A stretch of DNA of 64,000 bases from Micromonospora sp. WMMD1128. GTDB taxonomy: Bacteria; Actinomycetota; Actinomycetes; Mycobacteriales; Micromonosporaceae. The notes beneath the pieces were generated by a model. It was not told the DNA's origin. It made no database searches and saw only the letters and a program-made list of their open reading frames with translations. Positions 43,644 to 52,474 of the stretch are shown piece by piece; position 1 is the stretch's first letter; every line of letters begins with the position of its first letter. Location: NCBI RefSeq assembly GCF_027497235.1, contig NZ_CP114902.1, positions 1,315,501-1,379,500 on the forward strand, read 5' to 3'. A program made the translations under genes and the position numbers.

Positions 43644-45056
43644 ATGGCGAATGTGTCTCACCACCTCTCGCGCTGGACCGGCCTGGCGGGCTCGGTGCTG
43701 CTCGCCGTGGCCGCGTACCTCGGCGGCGCCCTGCCCGACGGCGAGCTGCGCCCCACCCCGGTCAGTATCTGGCAGGGCCCGGACGGGCCGCTGATCATCG
43801 CGTTGTGGCTGGTCGGCACAGCGCTGCTGGCCTGGGCGTGGTGGTCGCTGCGGGACCGGATCCCGTCCAGCCGGTGGGTGCTCGTCACGGTCGCGATCTG
43901 GCTGCTGCCGATGCTCGTCGCCCCGCCGCTCGGTAGCCGGGACGTGTACGCGTACGCCTGTCAGGGTGCCAGCTTCTCGGGCGGGATCAACCCGTACGAG
44001 CAGGGCGTGTCCGCGCTGCCCTGCCCGTGGCTGGACACCATCTCGTACATCTGGCGGGACACCCCGGCGCCGTACGGGCCGTTGTTCGTGCTGCTCGCCG
44101 GCGCGGTGGTCAAGGCCACCGGGTCGCTGTGGGGCGCTGTCGCGCTGTTCCGGGTGCTCGCCCTGGCCGGGGTGGCGCTGACCGCCTGGGCGCTGCCGGC
44201 GCTGGCCCGCCGCTGCGGGGTGCCGCCGCAGCGGGCGCTCTGGCTGGCGCTGGCCAGCCCGCTGGTGCCGGTGCACCTGGCCTCCGGGGCGCACAACGAC
44301 GCGATGATGGTCGGCCTGCTCGTCGCCGGGCTGGCCGTGGTGGCGTCCCGACCGGGCCGGCCGGGTCCGCTGCTCGCCGGTGGGCTGCTGCTCGGCCTGG
44401 CCGCCGGCATCAAGGTCACCGCGCTTGTGGTGGTGCCGTTCGCGGCGCTGGCCGCGGTCGTCGGGCCGTACCGGATCCGGGCGCTGATCCGCGACGGCGG
44501 GTGGGTGGTCGGCGGCGCGTTGGCCGCGCTTGCCGCCGTCACCCTGGCCGCCGGTCTGGGCCTCGGCTTCATCAGCGGGCTGGAGCAGGGCGGGCTGGTG
44601 GTGGCCTGGACCTCGCCGCCGACTGCGGTCGGGCAGACCGTCGGCTATCTGCTGGCGCCGTTCGGGGTGCACGTCGACGCGCTGCCGGCGACCCGGGCGA
44701 TCGGCATGGTGGTGCTTGTCGTGCTGCTGGTCTGGCTCTGGTTCCGGGCGTGGCGTCGGGGCGAGCCGTTCTGGCACGCGGCGCTGGCGCTTGTCGCCAC
44801 GGTCGCGCTCGCGCCGCTGTTCCACCCGTGGTACTGGCTCTGGCCGCTGGCCGTGCTCGCCGCGACCGCCCGCCGGACCGGCTGGTTCTCGATCGTCACC
44901 CTGGTGTCGGCGTTCCTGGTGCTCGCCGACGGGACCGGTCTGCCCCGCTTCACCAAGATGCCCGGCGCGCCGTTGATGACGCTGTTCGTGATCGTGCTGG
45001 TCGTCCGGTTGGTACGGTCGGCTCGCAAGGTGCGGGAGCCGGTGGGGGCGGACTGA
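43644..45056 (+). CDS. Alpha-(1->6) mannosyltransferase, MptB-like GT-C (first copy)
   Basis: 470 residues from ATG 43644, with about 12 transmembrane helices. The GT-C signatures are GSRDVYAYACQG near 95 (acidic residue in the first outer loop) and IWRDTPAPYGPLFVL near 136. MptB enzymes extend the mannan core of lipomannan using polyprenyl-phosphate mannose. The homology suggests an equivalent lipoglycan step in Micromonosporaceae. A second, similar gene follows 11 bases downstream. A long open frame upstream is a shadow of the repeat-bearing gene on the other strand. Confidence 0.82.
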   Translation: MANVSHHLSRWTGLAGSVLLAVAAYLGGALPDGELRPTPVSIWQGPDGPLIIALWLVGTALLAWAWWSLRDRIPSSRWVLVTVAIWLLPMLVAPPLGSRDVYAYACQGASFSGGINPYEQGVSALPCPWLDTISYIWRDTPAPYGPLFVLLAGAVVKATGSLWGAVALFRVLALAGVALTAWALPALARRCGVPPQRALWLALASPLVPVHLASGAHNDAMMVGLLVAGLAVVASRPGRPGPLLAGGLLLGLAAGIKVTALVVVPFAALAAVVGPYRIRALIRDGGWVVGGALAALAAVTLAAGLGLGFISGLEQGGLVVAWTSPPTAVGQTVGYLLAPFGVHVDALPATRAIGMVVLVVLLVWLWFRAWRRGEPFWHAALALVATVALAPLFHPWYWLWPLAVLAATARRTGWFSIVTLVSAFLVLADGTGLPRFTKMPGAPLMTLFVIVLVVRLVRSARKVREPVGAD

Positions 45057-45067
45057 GGAGTGTGCCG

Positions 45068-46564
45068 GTGGGCGAGCCCGACGCGCCGGTCCGACCGGTC
45101 GCCGCCGACCTCGCCCGGTACGCCGGTCTCGCCGGTGCGGCGCTGCTCACCGTCGCCGGCTGGCTGGGTGGGGCACGGCCCGGCGCCCCACCCCGGACCA
45201 CGCTCGCCGGTCTCTGGCAGGCCCCGCACGGGCCGGTAACGTTCGGCTGCTGGCTGGTGGGGACGGTGCTGCTGGTGGGCGCCTGGTGGTCGCTGCGCTG
45301 GGGCGCCCCGTCGAGCCGGTGGGCGTACCTGACCGCCGGGCTCTGGGCGCTGCCGCTGCTGGCCGCGCCGCCGCTTGGCAGCCGCGACGTCTACTCGTAC
45401 GTCTGCCAGGGCTGGACCTGGACGGAGGGTGCCAGCCCGTACCGGGTGGGGGTCGCCGCGGCCGGCTGCCCGTGGACCGACTCGGTGTCGCCGATCTGGC
45501 GGGACACCCCGGCGCCGTACGGGCCGTTCTTCGTCCTGCTGGCCGGCTTGGCGGTGCTCGCCGGCGGCGGTCTGGTCGGGGCGATCGTGCTGCTCCGGGT
45601 GGTCGCGGTGGCCGGGGTGCTGCTCGTCGCGTACTGCCTGCCCGGCCTGGCCCGGGCCGCCGGGGTGCCGGCCCGGCGGGCGGTGTGGCTGGTGCTTGCG
45701 TGCCCGCTTGTCGGCGTGCACCTGGTGGCCGGCGCGCACAACGACGCGCTGGCGCTCGGCCTGATCCTGGCCGGGCTGCTGGTCCTGTGCGGGCGGCCGG
45801 GCCGGCTCCGCGCGCTGCTGGTGGCCGGGGTGCTGCTGGGCCTGGCGGTCGCGGTGAAGGCGACCGCCGTGGTGGTGCTCCCGTTCGCGGCGCTCGCCGC
45901 CGTGTCCGGCCGCCACACCTGGCGGGCCCTGGTGCGCGACGGTGGCCGGCTGGCCGTGGTGGTGCTCGGCACGTTGCTCGTCGTCTCGCTCGCCACCGGT
46001 CTCGGGTTGGGCTGGGTGGGCGGCCTCGGCCACAGCGCCGACTCCCAGCAGTGGACGTCGCCGCCGACCGCTGTCGGCTTCGTGGTGGACTACGCCGGTG
46101 GGCTGGCCGGCCGCCACCCGCACGCGGTGCCGGTGACCCGGGCGGTCGGGCTGGTGCTGCTGGCGGGGGCGCTCGTCGTGCTCTGGTGGCGGGCGTGGAC
46201 GGCGCTGCGCCGGCGCGACGACCCCGGTCCGGAGGCGGCGGGTCCGGAGGCGACGGCCCGGACCCGGGTGGCGCTGCTCGGCGCCGGCCTGGCGCTCGCC
46301 GCCACCGTGCTGCTCGCCCCGGTCTTCCATCCCTGGTACGCGATCTGGCCGCTCGCCCTGCTCGCGGTGGCGGTGGCGTCGTTGGCCCGGACGGTCTGGT
46401 TCGTGGCGCCCTGCGCGGTGGCGTCGGGGCTCACGTTGCCGGACGGCACCAACCTGGCCCGGTTCACCAAGGCGCCCGGCGCGGTGCTGATGACCGTGCT
46501 TGTGGTGACCGTCCTGGCGGCCGGCGTCCGGGCCGGGCTGCGCCGCCGGCCCGCCACCCGCTGA
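45068..46564 (+). CDS. Alpha-(1->6) mannosyltransferase, MptB-like GT-C (second copy)
   Basis: 498 residues from GTG 45068, 7 bases after GAGGAG; GTG 45062 is the alternative. It is a paralogue of the preceding gene: GSRDVYSYVCQG, PIWRDTPAPYGPFFVL and HNDALALGLILAGLL occur in the same order, and the two share gene length and helix count. Tandem paralogues suggest either sequential steps of one mannan or different acceptors. The C-terminal half contains a Glu/Pro-rich loop (DPGPEAAGPEATAR) absent from copy one. It converges on glnA1. Confidence 0.82.
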   Translation: MGEPDAPVRPVAADLARYAGLAGAALLTVAGWLGGARPGAPPRTTLAGLWQAPHGPVTFGCWLVGTVLLVGAWWSLRWGAPSSRWAYLTAGLWALPLLAAPPLGSRDVYSYVCQGWTWTEGASPYRVGVAAAGCPWTDSVSPIWRDTPAPYGPFFVLLAGLAVLAGGGLVGAIVLLRVVAVAGVLLVAYCLPGLARAAGVPARRAVWLVLACPLVGVHLVAGAHNDALALGLILAGLLVLCGRPGRLRALLVAGVLLGLAVAVKATAVVVLPFAALAAVSGRHTWRALVRDGGRLAVVVLGTLLVVSLATGLGLGWVGGLGHSADSQQWTSPPTAVGFVVDYAGGLAGRHPHAVPVTRAVGLVLLAGALVVLWWRAWTALRRRDDPGPEAAGPEATARTRVALLGAGLALAATVLLAPVFHPWYAIWPLALLAVAVASLARTVWFVAPCAVASGLTLPDGTNLARFTKAPGAVLMTVLVVTVLAAGVRAGLRRRPATR

Positions 46565-46625
46565 CCCGCCCTCCGACCTGCCCGACCCGGCGGGCGAATC
46601 GGCGGGCGACGAACGCCCGGGGAAA

Positions 46626-46665
46626 CGGCCGGGCCGGCCCCGCCATCGCGGAGCCGGCCCGGCCG
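46626..46665. terminator. Hairpin between MptB-like gene and glnA1
   Basis: CGGCCGGGCCGG (46626-46637) pairs exactly with 46654-46665 over a 16-base loop. It lies between convergent stops and may serve both strands. Confidence 0.7.
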
Positions 46666-46681
46666 GTGCTGACGAGCGTGC

Positions 46682-48106
46682 TCAGCAGTCGTAGTACATG
46701 GCGAACTCGTGCGGGGTCGGGCGCAGGCGCACCGGGTCGACCTCGTTGGCCCGCTTCCAGTCGATCCAGGTGGAGATCAGGTCCGGCGTGAACACGCCGC
46801 CGTCGAGCAGGTAGTCGTGGTCGGCCTCGAGCGAGTCGAGCACGGCCGGCAGCGAGCCGGGGACCTGCTTGACGTCGCCCCACTCCTCCGGGGGCAGGTC
46901 GTAGAGATCCTTGTCGATCGGGGCCGGGGGCTCGATCTTGCTCTTGATGCCGTCCAGGCCGGCCATCATCATCGCGGAGAAGGCGAGGTAGACGTTGGCC
47001 GACGGGTCCGGGACGCGGAACTCGACGCGCTTGGCCTTGGGGTTGCTGCCGGTGACCGGGATGCGGGTGCAGGCGGAGCGGTTGCGCTGGGAGTAGACCA
47101 GGTTGACCGGCGCCTCGAAGCCCGGCACGAGTCGCCGGTAGGAGTTGATCGTGGGGTTGGTGAAGGCGAGCAGTGACGGGGCGTGGTGCAGGAGGCCGCC
47201 GATGTACCAGCGGGCGGTGTCGGAGAGGCCGGCGTAGCCGGTCTCGTCGTAGAACAGCGGCTCGCCGTTCAGCCAGAGGCTCTGGTGGGTGTGCATGCCG
47301 GAGCCGTTGTCACCGAAGAGCGGCTTGGGCATGAACGTGGCGGTCTTGCCGTTGGCCCACGCCTCGTTTTTCACGATGTACTTGAAGAGCTGGAGCTGGT
47401 CGCCGGCGTGCAGCAGGGTGGAGAACTTGTAGTTGATCTCCGCCTGGCCGGCGGTGCCGACCTCGTGGTGCGAGCGCTCCACGGTGAAGCCGGAGTCGAC
47501 GAGCCGGCGCACGATCGAGTCGCGCAGGTCGGCGTAGTGGTCGACCGGCGGGACCGGGAAGTAGCCACCCTTGTACGCGGTCTTGTAGCCGCGGTTGCCG
47601 CCCTCTTCCTCGCGGCCGGTGTTCCAGGCGCCCTCGATCGAGTCGATGTAGTAGAACGACTGGTTGGCCGAGGTCTCGTGGCGGATGGAGTCGAAGATGT
47701 AGAACTCCGCCTCCGCGCCGAAGTAGGCGGTGTCCGCGATGCCGCTGGCGGCGAGGTACGCCTCGGCCTTCTTCGCCACGTTGCGGGGGTCGCGCGAGTA
47801 TGCCTCGCGGGTGAACGGGTCGTGGATGAAGAAGTTCAGCGCGAGGGTCTTCTGCGCGCGGAACGGGTCGATGAAGGCGGTGGCCACGTCCGGGAGCAGG
47901 AGCATGTCCGACTCGTGGATGGCCTGGAAGCCGCGGATCGACGAGCCGTCGAACGCGAGGCCGTCGGTGAAGACGCTGTCGTCGAAGGACTCGACCGGCA
48001 GGTTGAAGTGCTGCATCACGCCGGGCAGGTCACAGAAACGTACGTCGACGAACTTCACGTCCTCGTTCTTGAGGTATCGCAGGAGTTCCTCGGGATTGGC
48101 GAACAC
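46682..48106 (-). CDS. glnA: Glutamine synthetase type I
   Basis: 474 residues from GTG 48106, 4 bases after AGGAGG; the start matches the family opening [16 protein letters not shown]. The dodecameric enzyme makes glutamine from glutamate, ammonia and ATP. Signatures are visible: [12 protein letters not shown], the ATP region with [11 protein letters not shown], and the adenylylation loop [11 protein letters not shown] with target tyrosine near Y402, the site expected to be modified by the glnE product in this window. A four-half-site GlnR box lies upstream, indicating nitrogen control. It faces the MptB-like gene across a hairpin. Confidence 0.97.
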   Translation of the reverse strand: MFANPEELLRYLKNEDVKFVDVRFCDLPGVMQHFNLPVESFDDSVFTDGLAFDGSSIRGFQAIHESDMLLLPDVATAFIDPFRAQKTLALNFFIHDPFTREAYSRDPRNVAKKAEAYLAASGIADTAYFGAEAEFYIFDSIRHETSANQSFYYIDSIEGAWNTGREEEGGNRGYKTAYKGGYFPVPPVDHYADLRDSIVRRLVDSGFTVERSHHEVGTAGQAEINYKFSTLLHAGDQLQLFKYIVKNEAWANGKTATFMPKPLFGDNGSGMHTHQSLWLNGEPLFYDETGYAGLSDTARWYIGGLLHHAPSLLAFTNPTINSYRRLVPGFEAPVNLVYSQRNRSACTRIPVTGSNPKAKRVEFRVPDPSANVYLAFSAMMMAGLDGIKSKIEPPAPIDKDLYDLPPEEWGDVKQVPGSLPAVLDSLEADHDYLLDGGVFTPDLISTWIDWKRANEVDPVRLRPTPHEFAMYYDC

Positions 48107-48164
48107 ACGTCCTCCTGGCAGGTCCACTCCGGTGGCTGACTTTTGGCGACGCTATGGCCGGCCG

Positions 48165-48202
48165 GTTGCCCGGGGGTGTCCCCCCTGTTTCCGCCGTGTT
48201 AC
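48165..48202 (-). promoter_or_regulatory. GlnR box upstream of glnA
   Basis: Read on the minus strand toward glnA, the four 5-mers are GTAAC, GAAAC, GACAC and GCAAC with exactly six bases between each. This is the a1-b1-a2-b2 layout (gTnAc-N6-GaAAc repeated) of actinobacterial GlnR sites. The first pair matches perfectly and the second is degenerate. It lies 59 to 96 bases from the GTG start. Confidence 0.85.
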
Positions 48203-48299
48203 GTCGCTCGCGGAGCGTCAGCGCCCGTACCGTCTAATGGCATTCGGGTGTATTGTCGGATTTTTCGGTGAGTGCGGAGGCGGCGTTACCCTGGCCGCT

Positions 48300-48701
48300 G
48301 TGACCGATACCGCCGCCGCACCGGTGCCGCCCGCCACCGATCCCGCCTTCACGCCTCCCGGCCTCGGCCGGCGCTTCGGTGCGCTCGTCATCGACTGGGT
48401 GCTCTGTCTACTGGTCGCTGGGTCCTTCGCCGACCCGGCCCGCGACGGCTGGCCGCCGGTCCTGGTGCTGATCCTGGAGTACGGCTTCTTCCTCGGCCTC
48501 TTCGCCCAGACCCCCGGCATGTACCTGACCCGGCTGCGCTGCGTGGCCTGGGCCGACGGCGGCCGGATCGGGCTCGCCCGGGCACTGCTGCGCGGGCTCC
48601 TGCTCGCCCTCGTCGTACCCGCCCTGATCATGGACCAGCACCGGCGCGGCCTGCACGACCGGCTCACCGGCGCGGTCGTCACCGACGCGCTCCGCCGCTG
48701 A
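48300..48701 (+). CDS. RDD family membrane protein
   Basis: 133 residues from GTG 48300. The opening GLGRRFGALVIDWVLCLLVA is the RDD signature (Arg, then Asp in helix 1), with a second motif QTPGMYLTRLRC and a final DRLTGAVV. Three transmembrane helices are predicted. Some RDD proteins have ion-transport activity, and its function beside glnA is unknown, though the RDD/DUF4191/glnA order is conserved with M. tuberculosis. It is divergent from glnA and shares a promoter region that includes the GlnR box. Confidence 0.85.
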   Translation: MTDTAAAPVPPATDPAFTPPGLGRRFGALVIDWVLCLLVAGSFADPARDGWPPVLVLILEYGFFLGLFAQTPGMYLTRLRCVAWADGGRIGLARALLRGLLLALVVPALIMDQHRRGLHDRLTGAVVTDALRR

Positions 48702-48715
48702 CCCACCCGACGGCA

Positions 48716-48747
48716 AAGGAGCCGGCTCCGCGGGGGACCGGCTCCTT
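48716..48747. terminator. Bidirectional terminator-like hairpin
   Basis: AAGGAGCCGG pairs with CCGGCTCCTT over a 12-base loop and is followed by CTTCTT-type pyrimidines, closest in this window to an intrinsic terminator. It lies between convergent RDD and DUF4191 genes. Confidence 0.8.
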
Positions 48748-48766
48748 CTTCCGCGTACGCCGAGAG

Positions 48767-49456
48767 TCAGCGCCCCCGCGTCTGCCGGAACGCGCCGCGC
48801 GGTGGCCGCATGTTCTTCGGCACCGCCCCCTTGGGCATCTGCGGTCGCGCGGTCAACGCCTTGAGCCGCTTGTCGAGGGCGTTCACGTCCTTCGGGGAGA
48901 GCGTGCGGGGCAGCCGCATCACGGTCATCCGCAGCTTGCGGACCGGCAGCTCACCCTCGCCCTGGCCGATCACGTAGTCGTGCAGCGGGGCCGAGCCGAT
49001 CACCTTGGCCAGCCGGCGCTTCTCCTGGCCGAGCAGGCCCCGCACCCGCTGCGGGTTGCCCTCGGCCAGCAGGATCACGCCGGCGCGGCCCAGCACCAGG
49101 TGGATCATGTCCATCTGGGTGGTGGAGCTGACCGCCGGGGTGACCCGCCAGTCGCCGCGCATGCTCTCCATGATCTGCGCCGCCGCGCCCGGCTGCCCCT
49201 CGGCGGCATTCATCATCGCCTTGTTGGACCGTAGGTTGAGCACGACCAGCAGGGCGAGCAGCGCGAGCAGGATGCCGACCGGCAGCCAGATCCAGCCCCA
49301 GGCGATCACCGCGACCACGGTGAGCGCGAGCGGGATCAGCACCGCCGCCGCGGCCAGCGGCGCGAACCACTTGTCCTGCTTGGCGGTGAACTTGAACACC
49401 ATCCCGATCTGCTTCAGCCGCTGGCCGAACGAGACCTTCTCCTGGGGCTTTGCCAT
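48767..49456 (-). CDS. DUF4191 membrane protein
   Basis: 229 residues. N-terminal KVSFGQRLKQIGMVFKFTAK is a basic cytosolic segment. Two transmembrane helices follow (about 36-80), then a charged cytosolic domain with LGRAGVILLAEGNPQRVRGL and a basic C-terminus. The family (Rv2219 in M. tuberculosis) has no known function but keeps this place between lipA and the RDD/glnA genes. A link to lipoate or glutamine synthesis has not been shown. Confidence 0.8.
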   Translation of the reverse strand: MAKPQEKVSFGQRLKQIGMVFKFTAKQDKWFAPLAAAAVLIPLALTVVAVIAWGWIWLPVGILLALLALLVVLNLRSNKAMMNAAEGQPGAAAQIMESMRGDWRVTPAVSSTTQMDMIHLVLGRAGVILLAEGNPQRVRGLLGQEKRRLAKVIGSAPLHDYVIGQGEGELPVRKLRMTVMRLPRTLSPKDVNALDKRLKALTARPQMPKGAVPKNMRPPRGAFRQTRGR

Positions 49457-49568
49457 GCCGCAGAGTCTAGTGGTCGGCGCTCAACCCGTTGATCCGTGGC
49501 TGCCTCTTCCCGCGCCGCACCCGGCCCGCTCCTCCCACGCCGCACCCGCGCCCGGCGTTCCGGCCCGC

Positions 49569-51299
49569 TCAGCGGCGGGGCAGGTAGATCCGCCAGCCGG
49601 CCACCGTGACCACGTCGAGCGCGCCCGGTTCGGGGCCGAGCCGCCGATCCAGCGTCGCGGCCAGCGGTGAGCCGTCCGGGGCCACCCAGGCCGCGTCCGG
49701 GTCCGCGGCCACCTCTTGCCGGTACGCCGGCAGCCGGTCGAAACCGGGGCGCAGGTGGTCGTCCACCACCGCGCAGACCACGTCCTCACCGGTGGCGAAC
49801 GTGAGCCGGTTGCACGTCCAGTAGCCGCCCCGCACGTGCTGGACGCCGAGCGCGCCGAGCGTGTCGACGAGCGCCCGGTGCCGGTCGGCCTCGGCGTGCA
49901 CGGCCGACGCCGCCCGGATCACGTCCACCGTGGCGGCCGTCCCGGTCCCGAGCACCCCCGCCAGCACCAGGGCCGCCCCCACCCCGACTGCCGTCGCCTT
50001 GATCGACTTCGGTTCGACGAAGTGGCAGTGTCCCGACCGGTCCGATACCGCCACCTCGCCGAGCTGGCGTCGCCTGCCGGGCCGGAGGGCGAGTCGGTCG
50101 GCGAGCGGGCGGGCGGCCTGCCACAGCGGCCAGAGCAGGGCGGGGACGGCGACCGCGAGGCAGGACAGGTAGCGGCCACTCTCGGTCGGCGTGCGCCCGG
50201 CCGCGTTGCTCGACGCGTACGCCGCCAGCACCGTCGCCGCGCCGACGAGCAGCGCCAACCGCACCCCCGCCGACACCCGGTCGGCCGCCGGACCGGCCCG
50301 ACGGTTCGCGGGCAAGGCAGGCGGACCGACCCGGCGCAGCACCCGCCACGCGGCCAGCCCGGCGAGCAGCAGCAGGACGGGGAAGGCGAGCGCCCACCAC
50401 AGTTGCCACGGGGCGCAGTGCCCCGGCGAGCAGAAGCCCATGGCCAGCGGCGGGCCGATGACCAGACCGCCGTGCAACCGATCGGCCCACCCCGCCGCCG
50501 CCCCCGAGCCGCTCGCCGCGAGCACCGCGGTGAGCGGGTTGCGGCCGTGCCGGAGATTGTCGAGCACCATCGGGGCCATGCCCAGCAGCAGCGCGCCGGC
50601 CAGCACCGCCCCGGCCCGCCCGGCCAGCTCCCGCCGCCGCCACGCCACCAGCAGCGCGCCGAGCGTCAGCACGTACGGCAGGATCAGCGGGTCCACCCAG
50701 AGCAGCACGCCGGCGACCAGCCCCCACGCCGCCCAGCGGGGCAGCCGCGCGCCCGGTCCGCCGGTGCACAGCCCGACCGTGAGCAGCGCCAGCGCCGCCC
50801 CGGCCGGGTTCAGCTCGGGATAGCCGCCGCCGGCGATGAGCTGGTTCTTCACCACCCGGTCCGCGCCCAGCGCGAGCACGGCGACGACGAGCAGGGCGTA
50901 CCAGCGGTCGCCGCCGAGCCTGCGGGTGAGCCGCCAGGACAGCAGCAGGAAGAGCGCGTACAGGGCCAGGGTGGGCAGCCGCAGCGCGAGCACGGACGGC
51001 CCGGTGACCGCGATCAACGGCGCGGCCAGGTACGCCTCAAGCGTGCCCATGTACGCCTGGCCGTAGAACCAGACCGGGAAGTCGACACCCCGGGCGATGT
51101 GCAGGGCGGCCAGCCCCATGGTTGCCTCGTCGCTGTTGCTCGGCGGCGCGTCGGCGAGCAGCAGCGCCAGCCGGTAGGCGATCCCGGCGGACCCGACGAG
51201 CAGGGCCAGCAGCGTCGGCAGCCGGGGACGCCGGGGCGTACGCGGGCGCTCGGCCTCGCGTGGCTCCTCGCGTACCCCGGCGGTCATGCCTGGGATCAT
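49569..51299 (-). CDS. Polytopic membrane protein, GT39/PMT-like, carrying an inserted repeat element
   Basis: 576 residues from ATG 51299, or 572 from ATG 51287. About 11-12 hydrophobic helices. The early outer loop PPSNSDEATMGLAALHIARG contains the acidic residue expected of GT-C enzymes of the dolichyl-mannosyl type (glycosyltransferase family 39-like). The soluble tail ends with a beta-rich segment. Residues about 409-431 (RRRQLGEVAVSDRSGHCHFV) are encoded by a 65-bp palindromic element also found at 13658, inserted without breaking the frame. That stretch is polar and would sit between helices. The substrate is unknown. Located downstream of lipA on the same strand. Confidence 0.7.
   Translation of the reverse strand: MIPGMTAGVREEPREAERPRTPRRPRLPTLLALLVGSAGIAYRLALLLADAPPSNSDEATMGLAALHIARGVDFPVWFYGQAYMGTLEAYLAAPLIAVTGPSVLALRLPTLALYALFLLLSWRLTRRLGGDRWYALLVVAVLALGADRVVKNQLIAGGGYPELNPAGAALALLTVGLCTGGPGARLPRWAAWGLVAGVLLWVDPLILPYVLTLGALLVAWRRRELAGRAGAVLAGALLLGMAPMVLDNLRHGRNPLTAVLAASGSGAAAGWADRLHGGLVIGPPLAMGFCSPGHCAPWQLWWALAFPVLLLLAGLAAWRVLRRVGPPALPANRRAGPAADRVSAGVRLALLVGAATVLAAYASSNAAGRTPTESGRYLSCLAVAVPALLWPLWQAARPLADRLALRPGRRRQLGEVAVSDRSGHCHFVEPKSIKATAVGVGAALVLAGVLGTGTAATVDVIRAASAVHAEADRHRALVDTLGALGVQHVRGGYWTCNRLTFATGEDVVCAVVDDHLRPGFDRLPAYRQEVAADPDAAWVAPDGSPLAATLDRRLGPEPGALDVVTVAGWRIYLPRR
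50006..50070. repeat. Palindromic dispersed element, copy B, inside a coding sequence
   Basis: Its last 27 bases (50044-50070) are identical to 13699-13725 and the rest aligns with about 70-75 percent identity by eye. The stem is partly decayed. It lies entirely within the membrane protein gene and keeps the reading frame. Confidence 0.7.
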
Positions 51300-51346
51300 G
51301 GCATCCGGCGGGTGGCCGGCGGTGGGCGACGCGGTCGGACGCCGGC

Positions 51347-52336
51347 TCAGCCGGCGACGGCGACCTGCTCGCGGGCGGTGAGCGCCGCCTGGTAGAGGCG
51401 GCCGGCGCGGTAGGACGAGCGGACCAGCGGGCCGCTCATCACGCCGGCGAAGCCGATCTCCTCGGCCTCCTCGCGCAGCTCGACGAACTCCTCCGGCTTG
51501 ACCCAGCGGGTGACCGGGTGGTGCCGGGGGGAGGGGCGCAGGTACTGCGTGATGGTGATCAGCTCGCAGCCGGCGGAGTGCAGGTCGCGCAGCGCCTGGG
51601 AAACCTCGGCGCGCTCCTCGCCCATACCGAGGATGAGGTTGCTCTTGGTGACCAGGCCGTCGGCGCGGGCCTGGCGGATCACGTCGAGGGACCGCTCGTA
51701 GCGGAACGCCGGGCGGATCCGCTTGAAGATGCGCGGCACGGTCTCCACGTTGTGCGCCAGCACCTCGGGTCGCGCGCCGAAGACCTCGGCGAGCTGCTCG
51801 GGCACCGCGTTGAAGTCGGGGATCAGCAGCTCGACGCCGCAACCGGAGCGCAGGGCGTGGATCTGCCGGACCGTCTCGGCGTAGAGCCAGGCGCCGCCGT
51901 CGGGCAGGTCGTCGCGGGCCACGCCGGTGATGGTCGCGTAGCGCAGGCCCATCGCGGCCACCGACTCGGCGACCCGGCGCGGCTCGTCGGCGTCGAACTC
52001 GGCCGGCTTGCCGGTGTCGATCTGGCAGAAGTCACAACGCCGGGTGCACTGGTCACCGCCGATGAGGAAGGTGGCCTCGCGGTCCTCCCAACACTCGTAG
52101 ATGTTGGGGCAGCCGGCCTCCTGGCAGACCGTGTGCAGGCCCTCGCGCGAGACCAGCCCGCGCAACTCGGTGTATTCCGGGCCCATCTTGGCCTTGACCT
52201 TGATCCACGGCGGTTTGCGCTCGATCGGCGTCTCGGCGTTGCGCGCCTCGATCCGCAGCATGCGCCGCCCCTCCGGAGCGACAGTCGCGGTGGGCGCCGG
52301 CTGCTGAGTCGTCGGCGCGGAATGCTCGATCGTCAC
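51347..52336 (-). CDS. lipA: Lipoyl synthase
   Basis: 329 residues from GTG 52336. Radical SAM enzyme that inserts two sulfurs into protein-bound octanoate. The auxiliary cluster cysteines are in [15 protein letters not shown] (C-x4-C-x5-C) and the SAM cluster is CTRRCDFC (C-x3-C-x2-C). The C-terminal RSSY provides the conserved Ser ligand to the auxiliary cluster. It works after LipB, encoded about 2.6 kb away; in M. tuberculosis the two are adjacent, so this spacing reflects insertion of the T-box synthetase and LPMO genes. Confidence 0.96.
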   Translation of the reverse strand: MTIEHSAPTTQQPAPTATVAPEGRRMLRIEARNAETPIERKPPWIKVKAKMGPEYTELRGLVSREGLHTVCQEAGCPNIYECWEDREATFLIGGDQCTRRCDFCQIDTGKPAEFDADEPRRVAESVAAMGLRYATITGVARDDLPDGGAWLYAETVRQIHALRSGCGVELLIPDFNAVPEQLAEVFGARPEVLAHNVETVPRIFKRIRPAFRYERSLDVIRQARADGLVTKSNLILGMGEERAEVSQALRDLHSAGCELITITQYLRPSPRHHPVTRWVKPEEFVELREEAEEIGFAGVMSGPLVRSSYRAGRLYQAALTAREQVAVAG

Positions 52337-52474
52337 AAAATCGAGCCTACGCCGCTCGGCGGCGGTCGATGAACGTCGGGCGACCGCCGTCACCCCGGAA
52401 ACGTTGTGACACCGGACACGACCAGCCAAAAAACCGGCGTCACACGCGGCGGTCGCGGTGCTAGCGTGCCCGGC

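Noticed and set aside
41826..45056. A 1076-residue plus-strand frame through the repeat-bearing gene
   Set aside because: Only the last 470 residues (from ATG 43644) match a family. The first 606 are the shadow of the minus-strand gene and its repeats.
51347..52429. LipA start at 52429
   Set aside because: Family length and the GTG at 52336 fit better. The extra residues read through the intergenic region.
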